From positions 744,001 through 808,000 of the forward strand of contig NZ_CP121650.1 of the NCBI RefSeq assembly GCF_029714405.1: a stretch of DNA of 64,000 nucleotides, read 5' to 3'. How positions within the stretch are numbered: the first letter of the stretch is position 1; each line of letters starts with the position of its first letter. The DNA comes from Bradyrhizobium sp. CB82. Its GTDB lineage: Bacteria > Pseudomonadota > Alphaproteobacteria > Rhizobiales > Xanthobacteraceae. A program made the translations under genes and the position numbers. The notes beneath the pieces are model-generated. The model had not been told where the DNA came from and searched no databases. It saw only the letters and a program-made list of their open reading frames with translations. Of the stretch, positions 1 through 7,928 are shown piece by piece.

Positions 1-165
1 CGCCTGCTCGCCGCCCGAGGCGAGATTGGCACGGTCCGGCGCGGTGAGCGCGGCGCGCTCCCGCTCGATCGGCCACTTGAACTTGTCACAGCCGCTCGGC
101 TCTTCAGCAGCCAGAGCGGAGGTCGCACCGAGCGAAAGCGCGGCGAGGACAGTGAGGATGCGCAT
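1..165 (-). CDS. Exported hypothetical protein, 5' part only
   Basis: The minus-strand frame starts with ATG at 165 and is still open at base 1, so only the first 55 residues are seen. They begin with a short basic start (MRI), then a hydrophobic stretch rich in Ala and Leu ending ATSALA-AEE, a good Sec signal peptide with cleavage around residue 19-20. One Cys follows soon after (SGCDKFKWP). An in-frame ATG four codons upstream (177) is the alternative start; neither has a strong Shine-Dalgarno. I do not recognise a domain in the visible part. It is probably a small periplasmic protein; function unknown. Confidence 0.55.
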   Translation of the reverse strand, partial: MRILTVLAALSLGATSALAAEEPSGCDKFKWPIERERAALTAPDRANLASGGEQA

Positions 166-337
166 GTCAAGTCTCATCGTTGGCCACGCAAAGGACGCGG
201 GGCGTGCAGTCAGGTGTGTGGTCGAAGAACGGGACGCGCATCCCGACATGCCGCTTGCTTACGGCACAGCGACGAGCCGATCCTAGCGCATTCGCGTGAT
301 GCCAACCACCTTCCCAGTCATCCCGACGGCAGTGACG

Positions 338-1282
338 CTACGGCTTCGCGTCCGGCGCGCGCAGCACGGCTTTGCAGGCGGCGGGCATTTGCGCCAGCGT
401 CATCGGTGGCTTCGGCTTGGGTGGCTCCGCCGGTGGTTTGGGATGCAGCACGGCGTCGCTGAACCAGTAGGCGAGATCGGACGGCTTGCAGCCTTCGTCC
501 TCGGATTGCGATGGCTGGCCCTGGCATTCGCCCGCGCCCGGAGGACAGCGCATGCGGATGTGGAAGTGATAGTCGTGCCCCCACCACGGCCGGATCTTCG
601 ACAGCCAGGAGCGGTCGCCCTTGGCTTCGCGGCATAGCGCCTTCTTGATCGCGGCATTGACGAAGATGCGCTGCACCGCCGGCTCCTGTGCTGCATCGCG
701 CAGCACCAGCACATGGCCAGGCGTGAACACCTTGGGATCGATATCGAGCCGGTCCTCGCGCACCATCATCACCGCGGACGTCTCCTCGCGCTCCTCGCGC
801 GAGAGGCGATGGTCCGGCATCGGCGTCAGCCAGATGTCGGCATCGAGACCGATCTGGTGGCTGGCATGGCCCGACAGCGCAGGTCCGCCGCGCGGCTGGC
901 CGATGTCGCCGACCAGGATGCCCGGCCAGCCGGCGTCCCTGTGCGCCTTGGCCGCGAGGCGCTTGATCAGCGCGATCATGTTGGGATGACCCCAGTTGCG
1001 ATTGCGCGACAGCCGCATCACCTGCCAGTTCTCGCCGTTGAGCGGCATCTCCTCCGCGCCCCCGATGCAGCCCTTGACGTAGGATCCGATGACATGCGCC
1101 GGCCCCGTCGAAGGCAGCAATTTTCGTGCGAACAGCTCCCTGGCGCCGATCTTGGGATCGTTGGGATTGGCGAGCGGCGGCAGCGGTTTTGGGTTGACGC
1201 TGCCCTTGTCCTGGGCCAGCGCGCCACCGGCGTTCAGGAGGACAAGCAGAAGCAGGAGGGGGGCGAGGCGGCAGGGACTCAT
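338..1282 (-). CDS. mepA: Penicillin-insensitive murein endopeptidase MepA
   Basis: A 314-residue protein of the MepA (peptidase M74) family, a periplasmic zinc enzyme that cuts the D-Ala-meso-DAP crosslinks of peptidoglycan. An N-terminal signal peptide (about residues 1-23, ending GGALAQ) directs it to the periplasm. The family metal motif is visible as SGHASHQIGLDADIW, where His142 and Asp149 match the HxxGxDxD zinc-binding pattern, and a second conserved block WWGHDYHFHIRM lies near residues 238-249. The C-terminus is a Pro/Lys-rich tail. Length matches the family (about 270-320 aa). The gene stands alone, with 258 bp of non-coding DNA upstream. ATG start at 1282. Confidence 0.93.
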   Translation of the reverse strand: MSPCRLAPLLLLLVLLNAGGALAQDKGSVNPKPLPPLANPNDPKIGARELFARKLLPSTGPAHVIGSYVKGCIGGAEEMPLNGENWQVMRLSRNRNWGHPNMIALIKRLAAKAHRDAGWPGILVGDIGQPRGGPALSGHASHQIGLDADIWLTPMPDHRLSREEREETSAVMMVREDRLDIDPKVFTPGHVLVLRDAAQEPAVQRIFVNAAIKKALCREAKGDRSWLSKIRPWWGHDYHFHIRMRCPPGAGECQGQPSQSEDEGCKPSDLAYWFSDAVLHPKPPAEPPKPKPPMTLAQMPAACKAVLRAPDAKP

Positions 1283-1540
1283 GCTGGCATCCCTTATAAC
1301 CCAACGCCGCGTCGGGGTTAAGAATTAGGCTTGCGAGCGGACACCAGCGTTGGGCATCGCGCGATCGGCGCGGCACGCGCCGCCGGTCGCGATGATGGCG
1401 GTTGTTTGTCGCGGGTCGCGCCGCAAAGGTTCACTGCCCAAGGCCTGCTTGCGGCGGTGAAAGCCGCCCATGCGCCCACAACGAACCCGATCAGGACATG
1501 AGCGACTAATCGCGTGACGGGATCGAAAGGAGCGAGACAT

Positions 1541-2278
1541 ATGAAGGGAAGGAGATCTTGGATCAACACATCTTGGATCAGGACATCCTGGATCGGCCTG
1601 TTTGTTGCCTGCGGTATCGGCGTCTGCAGTGAAGCGGCCGCCGCGCAGCCGGCGACTCCGCTCGCGGGTTACAAGATCGAAGACAAATACACCCAGCGAT
1701 CGCCGGACGGCGCGACAACGATCGAGCAATATCTGAACAAGGATACGGACGACTGGAAATGGCAGTTCTGGGCGCGCCGTCAGGACACATTCACGCTGCT
1801 TGATCCGGAGCCGGCCGGCTATCCCGCGGACTTCATCTTCACCAACGATCTGAAATGGATCGTTCGCTTGCAAAAGACTGGCTCGGGCGAGTTGTCGCTC
1901 TATCTGTACCGCCTCGCTCCGCATGGCTACGTTCCCGCGAGCAAGAAGCCGCTCGGCGACCTGGCGTGGGCCTATCTGAAGACTCGTCCGGATTGGCAAA
2001 AGATCAAGAAGGAGCCGGAGTATCACATATCGGCGAATCTGGTGAAGGGAATTGAAGAGAACTATCGCTGGCTCGGCGCCGATTGGCCGGCGAACCGCTA
2101 TATTCTGATCAGTCTGTCGGGGGATGCCGACGTCAAGGACCACAAGCCCATGCAGACCAGCGTCGTGCACAACTGGAGCTGCAGATATGATCTGCAGACC
2201 GGCAAGTTCGACGTGCCGGCACTGCTTTCGGACCACAATGCGAAAGCTGTTTTGCCCCTGTCGCCGGGTGCTGATTAG
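1541..2278 (+). CDS. Exported hypothetical protein with a repeated N-terminal segment
   Basis: I chose ATG 1541 because AAGGAG sits at 1527-1532, an ideal distance away; the open frame itself extends to a GTG at 1514. The 245-residue product begins with a basic segment and then a signal-like hydrophobic stretch (IGLFVACGIGVCSEAAAAQ), so it is probably exported. The basic N-terminus is built on a 15-bp near-repeat at about 1555-1600 that encodes (T)SWI(N/R/G) three times, just before the signal core. The remainder is rich in Trp and Tyr (DDWKWQFWARRQ, YRLAPHGYVP) with no family I recognise. It is a single gene, divergent from mepA. Confidence 0.7.
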   Translation: MKGRRSWINTSWIRTSWIGLFVACGIGVCSEAAAAQPATPLAGYKIEDKYTQRSPDGATTIEQYLNKDTDDWKWQFWARRQDTFTLLDPEPAGYPADFIFTNDLKWIVRLQKTGSGELSLYLYRLAPHGYVPASKKPLGDLAWAYLKTRPDWQKIKKEPEYHISANLVKGIEENYRWLGADWPANRYILISLSGDADVKDHKPMQTSVVHNWSCRYDLQTGKFDVPALLSDHNAKAVLPLSPGAD

Positions 2279-2667
2279 AGTTCGTCCCCACAGCTCTTTC
2301 AAAGTCGTAGGCCACGGCGCCGACGATGGCCTCTCTTAACGCCGCAATAACCGTATGTTGGATTGATCAAAATTCGTGCGATGACGTCGGGAATAGTCGT
2401 GCCCTGTATGCAAACGGACACGGCTTCGGAATCGATTCATAGGGAGGGCGCATTTTTGCGCAACCCCTCCTTCCGATAACGACCACCGCATTCGTCTGTC
2501 GCGACGCTCAAGGCGCAGCCGCCTTGCAACTGGGCACGAAAAGTACAATCCGTGCGGTTGCTGAGTGGCGCGTTCGGCCGCCGGCGCGCCCAAGATTACT
2601 TTTTCTTCAGACACATTGGCGCACAGCTTGCGACTGCTGGGCGCGGGTACGACGTGGCAGGTTGAGT
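2279..2667. other. Intergenic region upstream of the PAS-GGDEF-EAL gene
   Basis: No convincing gene is seen in these 389 bases. They include the uncertain 5' end of the next gene: an in-frame TTG at 2524 would add 48 residues of low-complexity, Arg/Trp-rich sequence that looks like translated non-coding DNA. Any promoter for the signalling gene should lie here; I could not pick out a clear -35/-10 pair. Confidence 0.5.
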
Positions 2668-4881
2668 TTGGGGTCTCGAAAAGCAAAAAAGCGAAAGCGG
2701 ACGGCGCTCACCTGGGCAACAGGACGTTCGCGCAAGCCTGCGCCGAAGCGCGCAAAGCTGCATGATGCGCCGGTCGGGATCGACGCGCTCGCGCAGAGCC
2801 GCGCGGAAGCCGAAGCTGCGATCGCGGATGCGCGCATGTCACATGAGCGGCTGCGCCAGGCTATCGACATCCTGCCGCAAGGCATCGTGTTCCTCGACCC
2901 CGAGGGCCGCTATGTGCTCTGGAACAAGAAGTACGCCGAGATCTACAACAAGACCGCGGATCTCTTCGCGCAAGGTGCGCGTCTGGAAGACACGCTGCGC
3001 ATCGGCGTTGCGCGCGGCGACTATCCGGAAGCCGCCGGCCGTGAAGAGGAATGGATCGCCGAGCGACTGCAAAGGCTCTATCAGCCCGGCGCCCGCCACG
3101 AGCAGAAGCTGGCCGACGGCCGCGTCATCCTGATCGAGGAGCGCCTGACCGATGACGGGAGTGTCGTCGGCCTCCGCGTCGACATCACCGAATTGAAGCA
3201 GCGCGAGGCCTCGTTCCGCCTGCTGTTCGACGGCAACCCCGTGCCGATGATCGTCTGCGCGCTGGACGACGAGCGCGTCCTCGGCGTCAACGACGCCGCG
3301 ATCGCGCATTACGGCTACAGTCGTGCCGAATTCGAGAAACTGACGATCCGCTCGCTCCAGGCCTTCGATAGCGAGCCGCCCTGGATCTCCGGGCGGAGCA
3401 GCGAGGAGCAGGCGGCGCGCACCTGGAGGCATGTGAAGGCCGATGGCGCGCTGATTGATCTGGCAATCTATTCGCGCGAATTGACCTACGCCGATCGGCC
3501 GGCGGTGCTGCTGGCGCTGATCGACATCACCGAACGCAAGCGCGCCGAGGCGCGGCTCGCCTTCATGGCCCAGCACGACGGCCTGACCGGGTTGCCGAAC
3601 CGCAATCTGCTGCGCCAGCAGATGGACGAGACGCTGCTGCACACGCGCCGCGGTGCCGAAAAGGTCGCGGTGCTGATGCTGGGGCTCGACAATTTCAAGG
3701 CGGTCAACGACACGCTTGGGCACGCGATCGGCGACAAGCTGCTGCGCGGCGTCGCCAAGCGGCTGCGCTCAACTTTGCGCGAGGAGGACGCGCTGGCGCG
3801 GCTCAATTCGGATGAATTTGTCGTTGTCCAGAGCGGCTTGTCGCGGCCGGAAGATGCGGTAGGGCTTGCGAAGCGTTTGCTGGAGGCCATCGCCGATCCC
3901 TATCTGCTTGAGGGTCACTCCGTGGTGATCGGCGCCTCCATCGGCATCGCCATGGCGCCCGGCGACGGCGATGAGTCCGAGAAGCTCTTGAAGAGCGCCG
4001 ACATGGCGCTGTCGCGCGCCAAGACCGACGCGCGCGGTGCGTTCGCCTTCTTCGAGGCGGCGCTGCATGCGAAGGCGCAGAGCCGCCGCAAGATCGAGGT
4101 CGAGCTGCGCGACGCGATCCAGAACGACGTGCTGCGTCCCTTCTACCAGCCGCTGATCGACCTTGCGAGCGGACGCATCACCGGCTTCGAGGCGCTGGTG
4201 CGCTGGCCGCATGCCGAGCGCGGCATGGTGTCGCCGGCCGAGTTCATCCCGGTCGCCGAGGACACCGGGTTGATCAACCCGCTCGGCGGGTTGATGTTGC
4301 GCCGGGCCTGCATGGACGCCGCGGCCTGGCCCGACGACGTCCGCGTCGCCGTCAACCTGTCGCCGCTGCAGTTCCGCAGCGGCAGTCTGCTCTCGATGGT
4401 CACCGAGGCGCTGAAGCATTCCGGCCTGCCGCCGCGCCGGCTCGAGCTCGAGATCACCGAGACGCTGCTGCTCGAAAAGAGCAGCCAGGTGCTGGCGACG
4501 CTGCATGCGCTGCGCGCGCTCGGCGTGCGGATCTGCATGGACGATTTCGGCACCGGCTATTCCAGCCTCAGCTACTTGCGCAGCTTCCCATTCGACAAGA
4601 TCAAGATCGATCAGTCCTTCGTCCGGGATCTCGGCGCCAACCGCGAATCGCAGGCGATCATCCGTTCGATCGTCAGCCTCGGCAAAGGCCTGGGCGTCAC
4701 CATCACAGCCGAGGGTGTCGAGACCGAGGCCGAGCTGAGCTGCCTGCGCGCCGAGGGCTGCGATGAGGGCCAGGGTTTCCTGTTTTCCAAGGCCCGCCCC
4801 AATGCCGAGATCATCAGCCTCCTGAAGGCACAGCGCGGGGCGGACGCAACTGATGACGACAACGCCGCGCTGGTCGCGTGA
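2668..4881 (+). CDS. PAS-GGDEF-EAL protein (probable c-di-GMP phosphodiesterase)
   Basis: No ATG precedes the domains. I place the start at TTG 2668, which has AGG six bases upstream and gives a 737-residue protein beginning with a Lys/Arg-rich tail. Two PAS sensor domains follow (about residues 60-175 and 180-295, the second ending in the DITERKRAE linker), then a GGDEF domain (about 310-475) and an EAL domain (about 480-725). The GGDEF signature is NSDEF (380-384), which lacks both glycines, so cyclase activity is unlikely. The EAL domain keeps its catalytic set: EAL at 508-510, NLSPLQF, EITET, DDFGTGYSSLSYL, KIDQSF and AEGVET. It most probably hydrolyses c-di-GMP in response to the PAS input, with the GGDEF domain regulatory. 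No transmembrane segment is evident, so it is likely cytosolic. The start is the main uncertainty. Confidence 0.88.
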   Translation: MGSRKAKKRKRTALTWATGRSRKPAPKRAKLHDAPVGIDALAQSRAEAEAAIADARMSHERLRQAIDILPQGIVFLDPEGRYVLWNKKYAEIYNKTADLFAQGARLEDTLRIGVARGDYPEAAGREEEWIAERLQRLYQPGARHEQKLADGRVILIEERLTDDGSVVGLRVDITELKQREASFRLLFDGNPVPMIVCALDDERVLGVNDAAIAHYGYSRAEFEKLTIRSLQAFDSEPPWISGRSSEEQAARTWRHVKADGALIDLAIYSRELTYADRPAVLLALIDITERKRAEARLAFMAQHDGLTGLPNRNLLRQQMDETLLHTRRGAEKVAVLMLGLDNFKAVNDTLGHAIGDKLLRGVAKRLRSTLREEDALARLNSDEFVVVQSGLSRPEDAVGLAKRLLEAIADPYLLEGHSVVIGASIGIAMAPGDGDESEKLLKSADMALSRAKTDARGAFAFFEAALHAKAQSRRKIEVELRDAIQNDVLRPFYQPLIDLASGRITGFEALVRWPHAERGMVSPAEFIPVAEDTGLINPLGGLMLRRACMDAAAWPDDVRVAVNLSPLQFRSGSLLSMVTEALKHSGLPPRRLELEITETLLLEKSSQVLATLHALRALGVRICMDDFGTGYSSLSYLRSFPFDKIKIDQSFVRDLGANRESQAIIRSIVSLGKGLGVTITAEGVETEAELSCLRAEGCDEGQGFLFSKARPNAEIISLLKAQRGADATDDDNAALVA

Positions 4882-5051
4882 TTGAACCTCCAGCCGCATC
4901 CCGGCGTCTGATGATTGAATCGGATGACGGGATCAGCGCCCCAATGAGCCTCGATGACCCAGCCACGACGGACGGCCCGCGCTATGCGCGTTTCTCGCGG
5001 CGGCTGAAGGCTGCGGCGCCCGACCGGACCTGTCATATAGCTCCAGGCGCC

Positions 5052-5297
5052 TCACCCCGCCGTCAAAATCGCCCTGCCGACATCCTCGTAATGGGTGTCG
5101 CGCGGCTGGCTCTGCTGGGCGATGGCGTGCATGTCGCGAAAGCGTCGCTCGAAGGGATTGTTGCGGAAGACTGCGGTCGCGCCCGCCATGTGATAGGCGG
5201 TATCGACCACCATAGCGCCTTCTGGCGCGATCGGCCGCGCGATCAGTGTTTGATCTAGCGCAAGAAGTCCCGATGTTTTCATGTTAGTTTGCGCCAT
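5052..5297 (-). pseudogene. 3' remnant of an acyl-CoA dehydrogenase-like gene
   Basis: The 81-residue frame ends with a segment (AYHMAGATAVF, NPFERRFRDMHAIAQQ, then HYEDVGRAIL) that matches the extreme C-terminal helix region of the acyl-CoA dehydrogenase / DszC-SfnB-type flavoprotein monooxygenase superfamily. Members are about 390-420 aa, so four fifths of the gene, including the FAD-binding and catalytic parts, is missing. The first 20 or so residues do not resemble the family. I read it as a decayed remnant cut off upstream near 5230-5297, at the point where the divergent hemerythrin gene begins. Translation from the ATG at 5297 is possible but a functional product is not expected. Confidence 0.7.
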
Positions 5298-5321
5298 CTC
5301 AATGCTTCATTAGAGGCTGCA

Positions 5322-5885
5322 ATGATCATTGAGCGCCTATCCCGAGAACATCGCAATATCGAGACGCTGCTCGGCATCCTCGAGCATGAACTGGAAATAT
5401 TCGATCGCGGAGACCGGCCAGACTATGAGGTCATTCGCGGGATTATCAGCTATTTCCAGCTCTATCCGGAATTGTATCACCATCCACTAGAAGACCTGGT
5501 CTTCGCCAGGTTAAGACTTCGCGATCCTGCTGCGGCCGCAAAGGTGGGCAACCTCGCACTTGAGCATCAAAAGGGAGTCGAGCGCTTGCGCCGCGTTGCT
5601 CAGGCGGTCGATGCGGTCCTCGCGGACCGGGAAATCCTGCGGCAGGATGTGGACCGCATCGTTCGCGATTTCATAGAGAGCGAGCGGCGTCACATCATGA
5701 TGGAGGATCGCGATTTCTTTCCCGCCGCCCTCAAGGCTCTACAGCCTCAGGATTGGACGGAGATCGCCTCAGCCTCAACCAGTCAAGAGGATCCGCTGTT
5801 TAGCGAGGCTGCAGAGGAAACCTTCGACGAACTACGAGCGCGAATCTTGGGGTTGGAACAAGAGGCCGAAGCCGATCGACGCTAG
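5322..5885 (+). CDS. Hemerythrin-like HHE domain protein
   Basis: ATG 5322 follows AGAGG at 5312-5316; the frame extends 11 codons further upstream but without a better signal. The 187-residue product has hemerythrin-type metal ligands in order: H10 in REHRNIETLL, the HHPLED pair, LEHQKG, and the C-terminal RRHIMMEDRDFFP with the His and Glu of the last helix. Such proteins bind a di-iron centre and sense or buffer oxygen, NO or iron. The segment after residue 160 is acidic and has no domain I know. It is a single gene facing away from the acyl-CoA dehydrogenase remnant, with a dispersed repeat downstream. Its specific role cannot be told. Confidence 0.85.
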   Translation: MIIERLSREHRNIETLLGILEHELEIFDRGDRPDYEVIRGIISYFQLYPELYHHPLEDLVFARLRLRDPAAAAKVGNLALEHQKGVERLRRVAQAVDAVLADREILRQDVDRIVRDFIESERRHIMMEDRDFFPAALKALQPQDWTEIASASTSQEDPLFSEAAEETFDELRARILGLEQEAEADRR

Positions 5886-6082
5886 GCGGTTTTGCATTGC
5901 GCTCGCAAGAGACAATTGGTTCGGCCGTCTCCCTTTCCGATCTTGATTTGCGTGGATTGCGAAACGCTATCCAGCCTCTGAAGGTCGTTTTTGGCACATG
6001 GGGAAGTGCGAACAGCCTGCTACGAGGCCCGAATTGGATCGGAGAATTCGGGCCTCTTAAGTATTCTTGCGCTAATCTTGCT

Positions 6083-6357
6083 GTGTCACTAACCCTCATG
6101 GTGAGGAGCGCGAAGCGCGTATCGAACCATGAGGCCCCGCCTGTGGCCCACATCCTTCGAGACCCTTGCTTCGCAAGCTCCTCAGGATGAGGAGTAGAGT
6201 TAGAGCGTTTATGACGCAGTAAGGCTAAAGCGCGATGAGATCAGGATGAATCGTCATCGCGCTTCAAGGTTGTTTGTTTGCGCATGGTCTCCGCGCAAAC
6301 GCTCCGCGTTTGTCGCGAGGGAAAACCGCTTCACGCTTTTTCCGGATCGCGCTTTAG
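6083..6357. repeat. Dispersed repeat, copy A (modules 1 and 2)
   Basis: This stretch recurs in inverted orientation at 28475-28744. Module 1 (about 6095-6195) carries palindromic halves such as CATGGTGAGGAGCGCG and GCTCCTCAGGATGAGGAG. Module 2 (about 6230-6357) contains GCGCGATGAGATCAGGATGA and AAAACCGCTTCACGCTTTTT. A linker with AGAGCGTTTATGACGCAGTA joins them in both full copies. Module 1 alone is found at 45118-45216 and module 2 alone at 61596-61700. It lies between the hemerythrin gene and the 3' end of hsp20. Short open frames inside it are repeat-encoded and not genes. Confidence 0.9.
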
Positions 6358-6361
6358 GAGC

Positions 6362-6871
6362 TTAAGCGGCCTTGTTCGGCGCGGCCGTTTGGCCGGCGTC
6401 CGTGTGCGGCGGAGCGCCTGTCTTGATATCGATTGTCTTGGTGACTTTTGTCGCCTTGACGGGCTTCTTGACCGTGAGATGCAGCACGCCCCTGTCGAAA
6501 TGCGCGTCGACGGCACCATCTTCCGGTTCGAAAGGCAGGGACATGGATCGGTAGAACGAGCCGTAGCTCCGCTCCTCGACATGCCAGTTCCTTTCCTCTC
6601 TCTTGCTTTCCGCCTTCTTCTCACCGGAAATGACCAATTGGTTTTCATCAAGGCTGACCTTGATATCCCTCTCGTCCACGCCCGGAAGCTCGGCGGTTAT
6701 TTCGAACGCATCCTTTGTTTCCGCCACACTGATCGCCGGTGCACCTGCCCCAATGTTGGAAGAAGACGAACTCTGATTGAAGGCGCGAAACACATTTTCC
6801 ATTTCACGCCGCATGGCCCGGAACGGGTCGAGTTCTTGGCTGCCCATCGGCCATAGTCTTGGAAGGCTCAT
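6362..6871 (-). CDS. Small heat-shock protein Hsp20
   Basis: A 169-residue alpha-crystallin-type chaperone of the Hsp20 family, which binds unfolding proteins in the cytoplasm and holds them for DnaK/ClpB. The alpha-crystallin domain spans about residues 45-140: ISVAETKDAFEITAELPGV at its start, the ENQLVISGEKK strand and the closing GVLHLTVKKP motif. The N-terminal arm (FRAMRREMENVFRAF) is amphipathic, and a Lys/Thr/Ala-rich C-terminal extension follows. The ATG at 6871 is preceded by GGAGAG, which can be locked in a hairpin (see the regulatory feature at 6877-6895). It is monocistronic, with a dispersed repeat just downstream. Confidence 0.95.
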   Translation of the reverse strand: MSLPRLWPMGSQELDPFRAMRREMENVFRAFNQSSSSSNIGAGAPAISVAETKDAFEITAELPGVDERDIKVSLDENQLVISGEKKAESKREERNWHVEERSYGSFYRSMSLPFEPEDGAVDAHFDRGVLHLTVKKPVKATKVTKTIDIKTGAPPHTDAGQTAAPNKAA

Positions 6872-6876
6872 CTGTT

Positions 6877-6895
6877 CTCTCCACCGTTTGGAAAA
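6877..6895 (-). promoter_or_regulatory. Candidate RNA-thermometer hairpin over the hsp20 ribosome binding site
   Basis: On the transcribed strand the leader reads UUUUCCA (6895-6889), loop AACGG, then UGGAGAG (6883-6877), seven nucleotides before the AUG. The arms pair over seven positions, five Watson-Crick and two U-G. The run of four U faces AGAG of the Shine-Dalgarno, as in fourU thermometers. The stem is short and wobble-rich, as expected for a structure that melts on heating. Rhizobial small heat-shock genes are commonly controlled by leader thermometers (ROSE), so the location fits, but I see no clear ROSE consensus. Confidence 0.5.
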
Positions 6896-7175
6896 CCTCT
6901 TGAGATATGCTGCTCCTCCCGGTTCTGATGACCTTGATCCAGCTCAAATGCTCGAATGCTCCCGGCCAAAAACCCTGCTCTCGGAGAACTGGGTTTCGTC
7001 GCAACACCGCCGACGTTCCGTTGGTCGAACCGCGACCTCAGGGCGAGGGAGCTCTCGGCGCGAAGCGCGCCTACCGAAAATCCCATGAATGCGTGCGGTA
7101 GGTTCGGGTCCATCGCTTGAAGAAAGCAAAGCCGCCGGCCCTTGGGAAGCTGACGGCTCTGGAATTGCGGCGGCT

Positions 7176-7448
7176 TTAAACGTGGCGCGCGTTGATCTTG
7201 TCGCGCAGGCGATGGCAAAGATCTTCCAGCAGGGTCTGCAGGTTTTCGTAGTTGACTAGCAGCCTGTCCGCTTGCTCGCGCTCCGCCGTTCCGAAAGAGC
7301 AGGAATCGCGCAAGCTCCTGACGCGGTTCACGCATTCGCGTCCCCTCGCAGCTCTCCTCTGGGCAAATTCAAGATGCTCCAGATCGTGGCTGAGCTTGTC
7401 CTCTTCCGCGATCAACAGCTTGGTGACGCTTTCGCGGTTCCGAGGCAC
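7176..7448 (-). CDS. Small helical hypothetical protein
   Basis: The frame opens with GTG at 7448 and gives 90 residues, strongly charged and predicted all-helical (KLLIAEEDKLSHDLEHLEF, then ADRLLVNYENLQTLLEDL), with two Cys. The heptad-like Leu spacing suggests a coiled coil or helical bundle. The Shine-Dalgarno is weak, and the only support is the protein-like composition and the absence of better frames. It lies about 300 bp upstream of hsp20, same strand, and could share stress control, but nothing shows that. No family recognised. Confidence 0.45.
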   Translation of the reverse strand: MPRNRESVTKLLIAEEDKLSHDLEHLEFAQRRAARGRECVNRVRSLRDSCSFGTAEREQADRLLVNYENLQTLLEDLCHRLRDKINARHV

Positions 7449-7928
7449 GAGATCACCGCCGTTCAGTAAGCGATGTAGTGATCCACATTGGCCCGAGAGA
7501 TGTATCGGTGCATGACATCACGTCCCAACAGCGCCTCCAGTCGGTTCAGGATAACACTAGGGCGTAGAAAAGGGAGCCAGTCACCTTCCGCTCATTGCGG
7601 AAAGGGACAGCATGAATGCCTGAACCCGGTCATGTTCGAGCGCAACCGGTGCCGGTCCGATAGGCTGAGTGGCGTGGCTGGAGGACCGCGGAGAGAGGCT
7701 CGCGGCTGCTTCGACGGCTTTGGCGAGCACTGCCGATCACAGGCGCTGCAATGATGGCATCATGCTGGTGATTTGCCCGACGTGTCAAGCGATTTCGTAA
7801 AATCCGCAGATTGACGCGAAGGGCCGCCGGCTCCTTTGCATGGGGTTTTCGATATTTTCGTTATCCGGCCACGGAAGCCCAGGCCACACGCAAATCTCAC
7901 CAAGCTCCGAGTGCTCTGAGCCTCCGCC
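7449..7928. other. Intergenic region with no recognised gene
   Basis: 480 bases between the small helical gene and the 3' end of lepA. I find no frame with protein-like composition, no tRNA-like fold and no long inverted repeat. The composition is slightly less GC-rich than its neighbours. Confidence 0.5.

Noticed and set aside
5800..6153. Open frame with the segment WATGGASWFDTRFALLTM, also found at 28667
   Set aside because: Both copies are translations of the dispersed repeat, which explains their similarity; there is no reason to call a gene.
6868..7335. 155-codon minus-strand frame upstream of hsp20
   Set aside because: It overlaps the hsp20 leader and the small helical gene, is rich in Arg/Pro/Ser, and has no ribosome binding site.
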